Part shown: positions 7,144 through 14,249 of the stretch, piece after piece | How positions within the stretch are numbered: the stretch's first letter is position 1 | How the letters are laid out: each line of letters begins with the position of its first letter | DNA from: a bacterium | Lineage (GTDB): Bacteria > JAHJDO01 | DNA: 14,300 bases | Assembly (NCBI GenBank): GCA_030671985.1 | Contig: DAOVHI010000021.1 | Span: forward strand, 1 to 14,300 | Direction: 5' to 3' | Made by a program: the position numbers and the translations under genes | The notes under the pieces: generated by a model | Database searches by the model: none | Seen by the model: only the letters and a program-made list of their open reading frames with translations | What the model was told of the DNA's origin: nothing

Positions 7144-7173
7144 AATGCGCATCGGAGAAATCCAGTGCGCATT
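7144..7173 (-). terminator. Rho-independent terminator after the corrinoid-protein gene
   Basis: Read on the minus strand, AATGCGCA pairs with TGCGCATT (7166-7173 with 7144-7151). An inner GGA/TCC extension around a TTTC loop gives a stem of about 13 pairs with one mismatch. A TTTTCTT tract overlaps and follows the stem. It sits 24 bases beyond the corrinoid-protein stop and just before the typA promoter region. Confidence 0.75.
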
Positions 7174-7196
7174 AAGTCGCATTTTAAAACACTTAT

Positions 7197-7829
7197 TTAA
7201 CCAACTGCTGCTATAAGCTCTTTTGCCGTGTCAACTGCTGAAGCGGCATCCGGAGCGTAGCCATCTGCCCTAATCTCGTCCGCATATCCCTGTGTAATAG
7301 GCGCTCCACCGATCATTGTTTTAACACTAACTCCTGCTGACTGCAAACTATCTATTACATCCTTCATTGCAGGCATTGTTGTTGTTAGCAACGCTGACAT
7401 AGCTATTACCTGCACACCGCCTTTCGCAGCATCAACAAATTTTTGAGCATCGCAATCAACTCCAAGATCATCCACACTAAAACCTGAACCTTTAAGCATC
7501 ATAACTACCAGATTCTTGCCGATATCATGAAGATCTCCTTTAACAGTTCCAACTGCCACTTTACCCAAAGGCTTTACTCCAGCTTCCGCAAGCAGTGGTT
7601 CTAAAATATTCATACCTGCATGCATAGCTCTTGCGGCTATAAGAACCTCAGGAACATAAACCTCGTTCTTCTTAAATCTTGCTCCTATCACATTCATACC
7701 TGCAATGAGACCATTAGTTAGAATTTCTTCAGGACCCACGCCTTCTTCTACAGCCTTTTTAACTAAATCCGAAACTACTTGCGCCTCTCCCTTAATCAGA
7801 CCATCCGCTATTCCTTGCAAATCTACCAT
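7197..7829 (-). CDS. Methyltransferase corrinoid (cobalamin-binding) protein, MtaC/MtbC/MttC-like
   Basis: This 210-residue cytoplasmic methyl carrier is of the kind that shuttles a methyl group on a corrinoid between a substrate methyltransferase and a second methyltransferase in anaerobic one-carbon metabolism. The N-terminal four-helix cap domain (about residues 1-85) includes ARFKKNEVYVPEVLIAARAMHAGM. The B12-binding Rossmann domain carries DLHDIG (99-104), with His101 as the lower cobalt ligand. It also shows SALLTTT (145-151) and GGAPIT (174-179). All binding motifs are intact. The start has a strong AAGGAGA ribosome site 7 bases away. No methyltransferase partner is adjacent, so the substrate (methanol, a methylamine, glycine betaine or a methoxy-aromatic) cannot be told. 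A putative activator site overlaps the missing -35 of its promoter, and an AraC-type regulator is encoded upstream. Confidence 0.93.
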   Translation of the reverse strand: MVDLQGIADGLIKGEAQVVSDLVKKAVEEGVGPEEILTNGLIAGMNVIGARFKKNEVYVPEVLIAARAMHAGMNILEPLLAEAGVKPLGKVAVGTVKGDLHDIGKNLVVMMLKGSGFSVDDLGVDCDAQKFVDAAKGGVQVIAMSALLTTTMPAMKDVIDSLQSAGVSVKTMIGGAPITQGYADEIRADGYAPDAASAVDTAKELIAAVG

Positions 7830-7869
7830 AACCCATTCTCCTTTTAAAAATCTCTGTTGAGTTTCGAAG

Positions 7870-7903
7870 ATTATACATATAGTGTCGATTAAGTCTCGAC
7901 TTA
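7870..7903 (-). promoter_or_regulatory. Promoter with overlapping direct repeats, likely activator-dependent, for the corrinoid-protein gene
   Basis: On the minus strand a perfect TATAAT (complement of 7870-7875) lies about 40 bases before the ATG. There is no TTGACA-like box at 16-18 bases. Instead an imperfect direct repeat covers that position: on the plus strand GTGTCGATTAA (7882-7892) and GTCTCGACTTA (7893-7903), 8 of 11 bases matching, with an 11-bp period. AraC-family proteins use two helix-turn-helix units about one helical turn apart, so this suits an operator for the neighbouring regulator. The assignment is inference. Confidence 0.5.
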
Positions 7904-7932
7904 TATTGTCTTTTTTGGGAATATATTGTTTT

Positions 7933-8598
7933 TTACGTCAAGTTTTTCTTGCGATAGACCATTGGAGTTGTATGTTCGCTCTTTTTGAATACCTTGCTAA
8001 AATAGCTTTGGTCTTCATATCCTACGTCTAAGGCAATTTCAATAATACTCATTCTATCATCCCGTAAAAGCCTCTTTGCCTCTTCAATCCTAACCTTAGT
8101 GAGATAGTCAACAACAGTTATACCCATCTCCTTCTTAAAAAGGTGACTTAGATAATAGTTGTTTACATATGCTGCTTTCGCTATCTTACTTAATGTCAGA
8201 TTCTTGTTATAATTAGTTCTCATACATTTCATTGCGCGCTCTATAATTGCCATGTTCTTCTTATTGCTTGATCTGGATACTTCCTCCATAAAAGAAGAGA
8301 ACACCTTTATCATCCATTTATACAACGCTTCGTCTTCATTTATTTCAGACAAATCTTCCAGATATTTATAATTAAGCCCTAACAGTTTCTCCATATCCGC
8401 CCCAGCCTCCACAGCGGCTCTTGAAATTACAACAATAAGCTCCAGAATTCGTGCTTTACGCACATCTCCTTTCCCTGAATTTGTAAAAAGCATCTCTCCA
8501 ACCAGTTTATTAAGAATAGTCTTTGCCCCAATCTTATCTCCCAGTTTAATCCTCGCGACTAATTCCTTTTCCTTCTTCATTGGATAAAGAGGATTCAT
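7933..8598 (-). CDS. AraC-family regulator resembling PocR-type proteins but lacking the sensor domain
   Basis: This 221-residue transcription factor has a C-terminal AraC DNA-binding region with two helix-turn-helix units (about 134-155 and 183-206). It includes NNYYLSHLFKKEMGI, the RIEEAKRLLRD helix and the family signature IALDVGYEDQSYFSKVFKK. Residues 5-110 (YPMKKEKELVARIKLGDK..., then SRAAVEAGADMEKLLGLNY) match, as I recall the family, the helical linker that follows the PocR ligand-binding domain in PocR/YesN-like regulators. That sensory domain is absent. An in-frame TGA lies shortly upstream of the ATG, and AGGAG 8 bases before it fixes the start. The gene precedes the corrinoid-protein gene in the same direction with 103 bases between, and probably controls it. 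How it senses a signal is unclear. Confidence 0.88.
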   Translation of the reverse strand: MNPLYPMKKEKELVARIKLGDKIGAKTILNKLVGEMLFTNSGKGDVRKARILELIVVISRAAVEAGADMEKLLGLNYKYLEDLSEINEDEALYKWMIKVFSSFMEEVSRSSNKKNMAIIERAMKCMRTNYNKNLTLSKIAKAAYVNNYYLSHLFKKEMGITVVDYLTKVRIEEAKRLLRDDRMSIIEIALDVGYEDQSYFSKVFKKSEHTTPMVYRKKNLT

Positions 8599-8647
8599 CT
8601 TTGCTTCTCCTACTCAATTTTAAAAAAGTTACTATACTAAATGCGCG

Positions 8648-8677
8648 TTGTCAATAGAGAATGGAATAAAATATTAT
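8648..8677. promoter_or_regulatory. Divergent promoter region between the AraC-type regulator and YihY genes
   Basis: On the plus strand TTGTCA (8648-8653) and TATTAT (8672-8677) are 18 bases apart and could drive the YihY gene. On the minus strand the same bases give a perfect TTGACA (complement of 8649-8654) toward the regulator gene, but only a weak -10 (TAACTT) at 17 bases. The two -35 boxes therefore overlap. A second TATAAT at 8698-8703 on the plus strand lacks a -35 partner. Confidence 0.4.
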
Positions 8678-8733
8678 AAATTAATCAAACAACTTGTTAT
8701 AATAGCATATATTAATGGGTAAGTAGTACAACT

Positions 8734-10050
8734 ATGAACATAATAAAAAGAATAAAGAGCTTTGTTTTAGATGACCTATGGGAGATAGAACTTTCAGGTC
8801 TGTCCTATCTTAAAAAATGGTCCTATAATATTTTCAAAATGGGATACATGGTTATAAGAGGATTTATTACGGACAAATGTCAATTTACAGCTTTCGGGCT
8901 AACTTACATAACACTTCTGGCTATAATTCCTTTCATGGCTTTCATTTTTTCTATGTCAAAAGCTTTTGGCAAATTCGATGCAGTGAAAAATTTAGTGCTT
9001 GAAAAGGCCGCAGTAACGCAAGAGATTATAATAAAAATTATTGATCTTGCCAGCAGAACAAATCTAAAAACGCTGGGTATAGTAGGATTCGGTTTTTTAA
9101 TATGGACATTAGTTATTGTATTAGCAACCATTGAGACGTCCTTTAATGATATCTGGGGAATTAAAAAATCCAGAAACATATTTAGAAAATTCACTGACTA
9201 TCTAAGTGTAATTTTAATCTGCCCGATTCTTGCTCTTTCCACAACTGCTGTGAATGCTTTTCTGTCAAACAGCGGCTTGGTCAATAAAATACTCGGCATA
9301 GAGTTCATAGGAATTCTGGTACATCAGTTGTTAAGAATGGCTCCATATTTATCTATGTGGCTGCTGTTTACCTTTATCTACATGTTTATGCCTAATGTAA
9401 AAGTAAAATTTTCATCTGCTTTGACAGCTGGAATTATTGCAGGAACTTTGTGGCAGTTTACTCAATGGGGATATATTCACTTCCAGATAGGTGTTTCAAG
9501 ATATAGCGCAATCTATGGGACATTTGCTTCTATTCCTGTTTTTCTTATTTGGCTTTATATTAGCTGGCTGATACTCCTGTTTGGAGCAGAAATATCCTTT
9601 GCACATCAAAATGTGAGGACATACACAAGAGAAGAAAAATCCCTAGCTATAAGTCCGAAATGCAAAGAACTGCTCGGATTAAGTATTATGATAAGTATAG
9701 CCCGTAACTTTTACGAAGGAAACCAACCACTGACAGCTGCTCAACTCTCTAAAAAACTTGATATATCAATAAGACTTGTAAATCAGATACTATTCCAGCT
9801 TACGAAAGGCGGATTGGTTAATGAGGTTAACGATAGAGAATCTTCATATCAACCCTCATTATCAATAGAAGCAATTACTGCCGGAAAAGTTTTGGATATA
9901 TTTAGAGAATATGGAAACACTATACCCAAAATTGAGAGAAATAACACTACCGGACATCTAAAAGATATTCTTTCTGACGCAAGGAAAACAGAGACAGAGA
10001 CTCTTGATAAGCTGACATTAAAAGATATTATAAATCGCCTGCCTAAGTAA
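8734..10050 (+). CDS. YihY/BrkB family inner-membrane protein with C-terminal winged-helix-like extension
   Basis: This 438-residue integral membrane protein belongs to the YihY/BrkB family, formerly misnamed RNase BN; its transport or structural role is not firmly known. Six hydrophobic segments are visible near residues 52-74, 112-133, 156-175, 198-219, 226-248 and 260-290. Family hallmarks are CQFTAFGLTYITLLAIIP, the IETSFNDIWG motif (133-142) and SRYSAIYGTFASIPVFLIW. Beyond the membrane part there is about 145 residues of soluble C-terminus. Within it, QPLTAAQLSKKLDISIRLVNQIL followed by LTKGGLVNEV resembles a winged helix-turn-helix. Such a tail is longer than in E. coli YihY (about 290 residues). 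The gene ends 4 bases from the convergent coaD stop. The ribosome site is weak. Confidence 0.92.
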   Translation: MNIIKRIKSFVLDDLWEIELSGLSYLKKWSYNIFKMGYMVIRGFITDKCQFTAFGLTYITLLAIIPFMAFIFSMSKAFGKFDAVKNLVLEKAAVTQEIIIKIIDLASRTNLKTLGIVGFGFLIWTLVIVLATIETSFNDIWGIKKSRNIFRKFTDYLSVILICPILALSTTAVNAFLSNSGLVNKILGIEFIGILVHQLLRMAPYLSMWLLFTFIYMFMPNVKVKFSSALTAGIIAGTLWQFTQWGYIHFQIGVSRYSAIYGTFASIPVFLIWLYISWLILLFGAEISFAHQNVRTYTREEKSLAISPKCKELLGLSIMISIARNFYEGNQPLTAAQLSKKLDISIRLVNQILFQLTKGGLVNEVNDRESSYQPSLSIEAITAGKVLDIFREYGNTIPKIERNNTTGHLKDILSDARKTETETLDKLTLKDIINRLPK

Positions 10051-10054
10051 TGAG

Positions 10055-10537
10055 TTAGAAATTCAATTTCTTTTTCAGATATTCTTGCACAACTTCCGGA
10101 ACAAATTTAGAGATGTCGCCGTTCATAAATGCAATTTGTTTTATAGTTTTGGAGCTGACATAAGAAAAAGATTCATTCGGCATCATAAATATCGTCTCTG
10201 TCTTTGGAGCTAATTTTCTATTTGTTAATGCCATTTGAAATTCATACTCAAAATCCGAAAATGCGCGCACACCTCTCAAAACAACATTCGCTCTTTTTAT
10301 ATGTACATAATCAACAAGAAGTCCTCCGAAATCGTCAATTTCCACATTCTTCATATCCTTTGTGATCGCCTTCAACATGTCCATTCTTTCGGAAACCGTA
10401 AAAAGAGGATTTTTGTCGGGATTATGCGCAACCGCCACAACTAATTTATCGAATATCTTAGTACCCCTTTTGATAAGATCAACATGTCCGTGAGTTACAG
10501 GGTCAAAAGTGCCTGGATATATCGCTGTTTTAATCAT
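10055..10537 (-). CDS. coaD: Phosphopantetheine adenylyltransferase
   Basis: CoaD transfers AMP from ATP to 4'-phosphopantetheine, the penultimate step of coenzyme A synthesis. The 160-residue length is standard. Motifs are YPGTFDPVTHGHVDL (7-21), containing the nucleotidyltransferase T/HxGH site (THGH, 15-18). RGVRAFSDFEYEFQMA lies in the middle, and VSSKTIKQIA followed by FVPEVVQEYL lies near the end. All catalytic elements are present. Its ATG overlaps the stop of the upstream HflK-like gene as ATGA and has no clear ribosome site, so translation is probably coupled. This makes an essential CoA gene the last cistron of the SPFH operon. An internal promoter inside the upstream gene cannot be excluded. 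Confidence 0.97.
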   Translation of the reverse strand: MIKTAIYPGTFDPVTHGHVDLIKRGTKIFDKLVVAVAHNPDKNPLFTVSERMDMLKAITKDMKNVEIDDFGGLLVDYVHIKRANVVLRGVRAFSDFEYEFQMALTNRKLAPKTETIFMMPNESFSYVSSKTIKQIAFMNGDISKFVPEVVQEYLKKKLNF

Positions 10538-11502
10538 GGTGAGTTAATAAAAAATTTGGTATTTGCTATTTCTTCACCGTCTTTGTATGAACCGGTAATA
10601 TATTTTTTTGCCTTTGGCATGACTTTCTCTAAAGTCTCCACATGCAATCTGAACTCTGTAACATCCTCTGCTTTCTTATACTCCTCTAATATCTTTAAGA
10701 ATTTACGGGTCTCTCCCTGCGCGTAAGCTATCTTTCTTATCTTATACGCCCGTGCTTGACTGATTGCTTTCGCAGCCTCTGCCTGCGCATTTGGAATAAT
10801 CTTATTAGAATATGATTCTGCGTCATGAACCATTGTTGATGCGTCTTCTCTGGCATTGATCACATCTTTGAACATTGGAAGAACTTTTGACGGGGGTTCT
10901 ATATTTTTAAGGTCCACTGACTTTATCTCCAAACCTGTTCCCAGAAAATTCAACCTCTTCTGACACAAACGCATAGTATCCTGCTGAAATCGATACTTAG
11001 CTGTAGTAAGAATGTCGTCAACTTTTACTTTGGCAATTGCCTCGACCATAGCCGAATACATGGAGTTCTCAAGAATCTTATCCGGATTGTAAATTGTATA
11101 TAAGAAACTCTTCGGTTCTTTTATTTGATAATTAATTATCATTTTAAGATGCACTATATTTTTGTCACCTGTTATACAATAAGATGGAAGTGTATTTTTA
11201 TCTATTTTATCTGACCAGAATGAAAGTTCCGTTCTCATGACTTCCTTGATCTTCACCTTATCAACTTCGTCTATTGGCCACGGCATACGATAATGAATAC
11301 CGGATTCAACGTTCTCCCGCATCACTTTCCCAAATCGCCTGACAAGCCCAACTTCATTTGTTTTTACGATATATACACCAGAGAGAAAGTATATTCCAAA
11401 TAGTAACACAGCAAACCAGCGATATAGTTTATTAGTATTCATTGCAAAGGCAGACACAACATCCTTTTTCAGTTCAACTAATTTTTTACTGTCTTTATCC
11501 AC
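10534..11502 (-). CDS. HflK-like SPFH/band 7 membrane protein (second HflK paralogue)
   Basis: This 322-residue membrane-anchored SPFH protein resembles HflK, which with HflC forms a cage around the FtsH protease. A cytosolic leader (1-25) is followed by one transmembrane helix (about 27-45). Next come VYIVKTNEVGLVRRFGK and GIHYRMPWPIDEVDKV, the typical start of an HflK SPFH domain, and then CITGDKNIVHLKMIINYQI. The later segment with NIEPPSKVLPMFKDVINARED, NKIIPNAQAEAAKAI and YAQGETRKF is the HflK coiled coil. FRLHVETLEKVMP near the end matches the RLYxETMExVL-type ending. The start is GTG at 11502, overlapping the HflC TAG by one base (TAGTG). A downstream ATG at residue 21 would leave only a few residues before the membrane helix, so the GTG is preferred. 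It pairs with a second HflK-type domain in the CDF fusion. Confidence 0.88.
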   Translation of the reverse strand: MDKDSKKLVELKKDVVSAFAMNTNKLYRWFAVLLFGIYFLSGVYIVKTNEVGLVRRFGKVMRENVESGIHYRMPWPIDEVDKVKIKEVMRTELSFWSDKIDKNTLPSYCITGDKNIVHLKMIINYQIKEPKSFLYTIYNPDKILENSMYSAMVEAIAKVKVDDILTTAKYRFQQDTMRLCQKRLNFLGTGLEIKSVDLKNIEPPSKVLPMFKDVINAREDASTMVHDAESYSNKIIPNAQAEAAKAISQARAYKIRKIAYAQGETRKFLKILEEYKKAEDVTEFRLHVETLEKVMPKAKKYITGSYKDGEEIANTKFFINSP

Positions 11503-12395
11503 TATTTTATAACCTTATCTGTCTTTTTGTTGAGATATTTGAATAAGTCGGATTCTGACGAGAGAACAACTGTGGTTTTATCATCAATTATCTTCTTGTA
11601 AGAACCCAAAGTTCTTATAAATTCATAAAATGCGGAATCCTTTTCAAAAGCTTCTGCATATATTTTTATAGCAGCAGCGTCTCCCTCTCCTTTTATAATT
11701 TCAGCATCTTTATAGGCTTCAGATAGTATGTCACTTTGAATTTTGTTAGCTTCAGATCTTATTATATCCGCTTTTTCTCTGCCTTCTGCGCGATATTTAT
11801 TTGCAATTGACTCTCTTTCAGACTTCATTCTTTTATATACACTTTCAACATTATCCTGAGGCAATGCAAGCCTACATATCCCTATTTCTTTTATTTCTAT
11901 GCCATAAGAATGTATAGTTTTTTCGTTACTGTTCTCTGTTATGGTTTTTTCTATTTCCTTGATCTTTACAGCATCTTTTTTTGTTGATATTATTGACAGC
12001 ATCTCATAGTTGCCCAGAACGCTTCCAAGTTGAGCGCAAATAATGTCATCAATCTTTTTTGTGGCACTTATATTATTTCCTACTGCCTGAAAAAATTCTA
12101 AAGGCTCACTAATTCTCCAGCATACAAAACACTGTACAATTATATTTTTTTTGTCCTCCGTAAGATATTCAATTAACCTGGTTTTATAAAGCATTAATCT
12201 TTTTTCAAACCTATTGACTGTCTGAACAGGGTCAGGCCATTTATAGTAAAGACCTGGCTCAGTGATAGTTTTAACAGGATGTCCAAACTGAGTGACAACA
12301 ACACATTCTCTTTCATCAACCTTGTAAAAAGTTAAAAACGACAGTCCTATAATGGCTACAAGCACTATTATGAAAAACTTGTTTACTGTTTTCAC
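11502..12395 (-). CDS. hflC: HflC-like SPFH/band 7 membrane protein
   Basis: This 297-residue HflC-type subunit of the HflKC-like complex is thought in other bacteria to modulate FtsH. One N-terminal membrane anchor (about residues 6-24) leads into FYKVDERECVVVTQFGHPV and EPGLYYKWPDPVQTV, a typical HflC opening. The C-terminal half has SVYKRMKSERESIANKYRAEG (family RMxSER...A..YRaeG), then SEAYKDAEIIKGEGDAAAIKIYAEAF. FYEFIRTLGSYKKII is the HflC FYxFxRSLxAY ending. The start is GTG at 12395, fixed by GAGGAG about 9 bases upstream, within the end of the preceding gene. It lies 3 bases after the CDF-HflK stop and overlaps the next gene by one base. Length is close to E. coli HflC (334) but a little shorter. 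Confidence 0.92.
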   Translation of the reverse strand: MKTVNKFFIIVLVAIIGLSFLTFYKVDERECVVVTQFGHPVKTITEPGLYYKWPDPVQTVNRFEKRLMLYKTRLIEYLTEDKKNIIVQCFVCWRISEPLEFFQAVGNNISATKKIDDIICAQLGSVLGNYEMLSIISTKKDAVKIKEIEKTITENSNEKTIHSYGIEIKEIGICRLALPQDNVESVYKRMKSERESIANKYRAEGREKADIIRSEANKIQSDILSEAYKDAEIIKGEGDAAAIKIYAEAFEKDSAFYEFIRTLGSYKKIIDDKTTVVLSSESDLFKYLNKKTDKVIK

Positions 12396-12398
12396 TTG

Positions 12399-14210
12399 TT
12401 ATTTCTCCTCTCTAATTATTGTGGAAATTTCTCTTTGATCGCCTTGAAAAAACCAGATGTCCGGAATTTTTTCTCCTTTTTTAGGACATATAATAAATTT
12501 TTGAACGTCAGGCAGAATCTCCTCCATTCCTTCTATATAAAGACGCGTTTCTGTAACATCAGGATGCTTTCTGTATGCAACCTGCTGCTTGAGGAATCTC
12601 TTAGCTTCCCCCTCACTCTTTTTCAGCATGTTATTTCTGTAAGCAACAGCTTCATTTTTCATCTTAGCTTTTCCGGCTCTAGCATTAGGAATTACTTTAT
12701 TTTCATAACCTTTTGCCTTGTTAATGTACATCTCATAATCCTCCTGAGCGCTTACAACATCTTCAAAAGCTGGAGCAATATCCGTAGGAGGATGAATGTC
12801 TCGCAGATACACCCCGACTATTCCTATTCCTGTTTTAAATTCATCAAGCTTTATTTGGAGATCTTTACGAACTTGCCATTCAAGTTTTTCTCTATCAACA
12901 GTAATCGTCGAAAAGAAAGCCCTTTTTGCCAGAGCATTCGTTAATATGGTATTGGCAAGCTCCTCCATTAAGCTCTCTGGTGATGAATTTTTGTATAAAA
13001 AGGCATATATATCTTTTATTTTGTAGTGCACATTCATAGTTAATCCCAGAAAACTATTCTCTCCTGTCAGAAAAGACAATTCTTCTTTATAATGAACATT
13101 CGTCCACAATATCAACGGATAATCTTTGCTTGATTTATAACCAACGCTTATCCGCCTTATTCCATCAGTATCCACCTTATTAATCTTATCAATGGGTAAA
13201 GGAAGCGCGTAATGAAGTCCTGATAAAACAGGTTTTGTAATATTCAAGGGCTCTCCAAAGCGCTCCACGATTGCTTTTTCATTCGGTCTCAGCATATATA
13301 TCCCTGAAGAAAAATATATGCCGGCAATAATTACCAAAACTATAACTACTATGATCCTATTCAACACTTTTTTATTTTGATTATGATTTTCGGCGTTCAG
13401 ATACAGCTTTTTAGACAACGTGCCATATAAACGATTCATTAATAAAGGTAGCTTCTCTTTAACAAATATTACCAATATGTCTTCGTGCTGTTGAGTGTCT
13501 TTCATATAGACTTTCTTCTGAGGACGAATATATGCTTTCAAAGCTCTCGTGAGTACATGTATCGCATGTATGAGTATGGCTGCACAAATTAGCACAGCTG
13601 CTATTTTATCTATACGAAAGCCTATATGTTCGCTTACAAGCGCAACAGCAACCAGCATTGAAGCAAACATGTCTATCTTTGAGTGATAACCGTCTGCTAT
13701 AAGACCGGGTGATTTGCTCTTTTCTCCAACATACACTTCAAATTTGAATAAAAGATACGAGAACAGAGCCAATATTAGAATAATAAAAGCTGCCGGAATT
13801 GGATTTCGAACAGCAATAGTTTCCGGACGAATTATTTTCATAAAAATCTTGTATGACGCAAAAATAAGGAAGATACCTATTCCAACAGCGACCTTCTCTT
13901 CTAATCTAACAAAGAACCTCCTGGCTACTAAAGACTTTTCTTCTTTATGTGATTCTTCATTCTTAAAAATAGAACCTGTATCACGATAGATCTCTTGAGA
14001 TTTGGCTAGCGTTTCTTTTGATATGCTACCGGCTCTATCTGCCCTAATAGCAGCAAAAACCATAAATGATGAGAATATATCAGATAACGAATGCCACGCC
14101 TCAGCAAGCAGAGCTATACTTCCTGTATATACAGCCAGAATAAACTTTATAACTGTTAATACCAGATTAACAAAAGACGATATAAGAGCTGTTATTTCTT
14201 CTTTAGTCAT
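12399..14210 (-). CDS. Fusion of a cation diffusion facilitator membrane domain to an HflK-type SPFH domain
   Basis: This 603-residue membrane protein has two parts. Residues 1-228 are a six-helix CDF transporter domain. TM2 carries SIALLAEAWHSLSD with His40 and Asp44, and TM5 carries LIADGYHSKID with His176 and Asp180. These are H-x3-D pairs, as in zinc-type CDF transport sites. A charged loop (about 56-104) separates TM2 and TM3. The usual soluble CDF C-terminal domain is missing. After a linker (about 229-283) comes a seventh helix (284-304). An HflK SPFH domain follows: MLRPNEKAIVERFGEP, GLHYALPLPIDKINKV, HPPTDIAPAFEDVVSAQEDY, NKVIPNARAGKAK and TETRLYIEGMEEILP. The frame is open throughout with no sign of a sequencing error. 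It is the first gene of the hflC-hflK-coaD operon, so the transport part may sit in the SPFH cage. The metal and the function are inferred. Confidence 0.88.
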   Translation of the reverse strand: MTKEEITALISSFVNLVLTVIKFILAVYTGSIALLAEAWHSLSDIFSSFMVFAAIRADRAGSISKETLAKSQEIYRDTGSIFKNEESHKEEKSLVARRFFVRLEEKVAVGIGIFLIFASYKIFMKIIRPETIAVRNPIPAAFIILILALFSYLLFKFEVYVGEKSKSPGLIADGYHSKIDMFASMLVAVALVSEHIGFRIDKIAAVLICAAILIHAIHVLTRALKAYIRPQKKVYMKDTQQHEDILVIFVKEKLPLLMNRLYGTLSKKLYLNAENHNQNKKVLNRIIVVIVLVIIAGIYFSSGIYMLRPNEKAIVERFGEPLNITKPVLSGLHYALPLPIDKINKVDTDGIRRISVGYKSSKDYPLILWTNVHYKEELSFLTGENSFLGLTMNVHYKIKDIYAFLYKNSSPESLMEELANTILTNALAKRAFFSTITVDREKLEWQVRKDLQIKLDEFKTGIGIVGVYLRDIHPPTDIAPAFEDVVSAQEDYEMYINKAKGYENKVIPNARAGKAKMKNEAVAYRNNMLKKSEGEAKRFLKQQVAYRKHPDVTETRLYIEGMEEILPDVQKFIICPKKGEKIPDIWFFQGDQREISTIIREEK

Positions 14211-14221
14211 AATTTAAAGCA

Positions 14222-14249
14222 ATTCTAACACGATTGTTTATATAGTCAA
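14222..14249 (-). promoter_or_regulatory. Promoter of the CDF-HflK/hflC/hflK/coaD operon, near-leaderless
   Basis: Read on the minus strand, TTGACT (complement of 14244-14249) and TAGAAT (complement of 14222-14227) are separated by 16 bases, each matching consensus at 5 of 6 positions. The expected transcript start is only about 5 bases before the ATG at 14210. No ribosome site precedes that ATG, which agrees with a nearly leaderless mRNA. Confidence 0.6.

Noticed and set aside
7830-7932. Cobalamin riboswitch before the corrinoid-protein gene
   Set aside because: The 103-base gap is too short and shows no B12-box or multi-stem pattern; the promoter and direct repeats occupy it.
12396-12944. 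182-codon plus-strand ORF, and other plus-strand ORFs under the SPFH operon
   Set aside because: They lie opposite a gene with clear CDF and HflK motifs and show no recognisable protein features of their own.
12399-14210. The CDF-HflK fusion as two genes merged by a sequencing error
   Set aside because: The linker between residues 229 and 283 is ordinary coding sequence in the same frame, with no internal start plus ribosome site before the HflK helix and no shift in frame.
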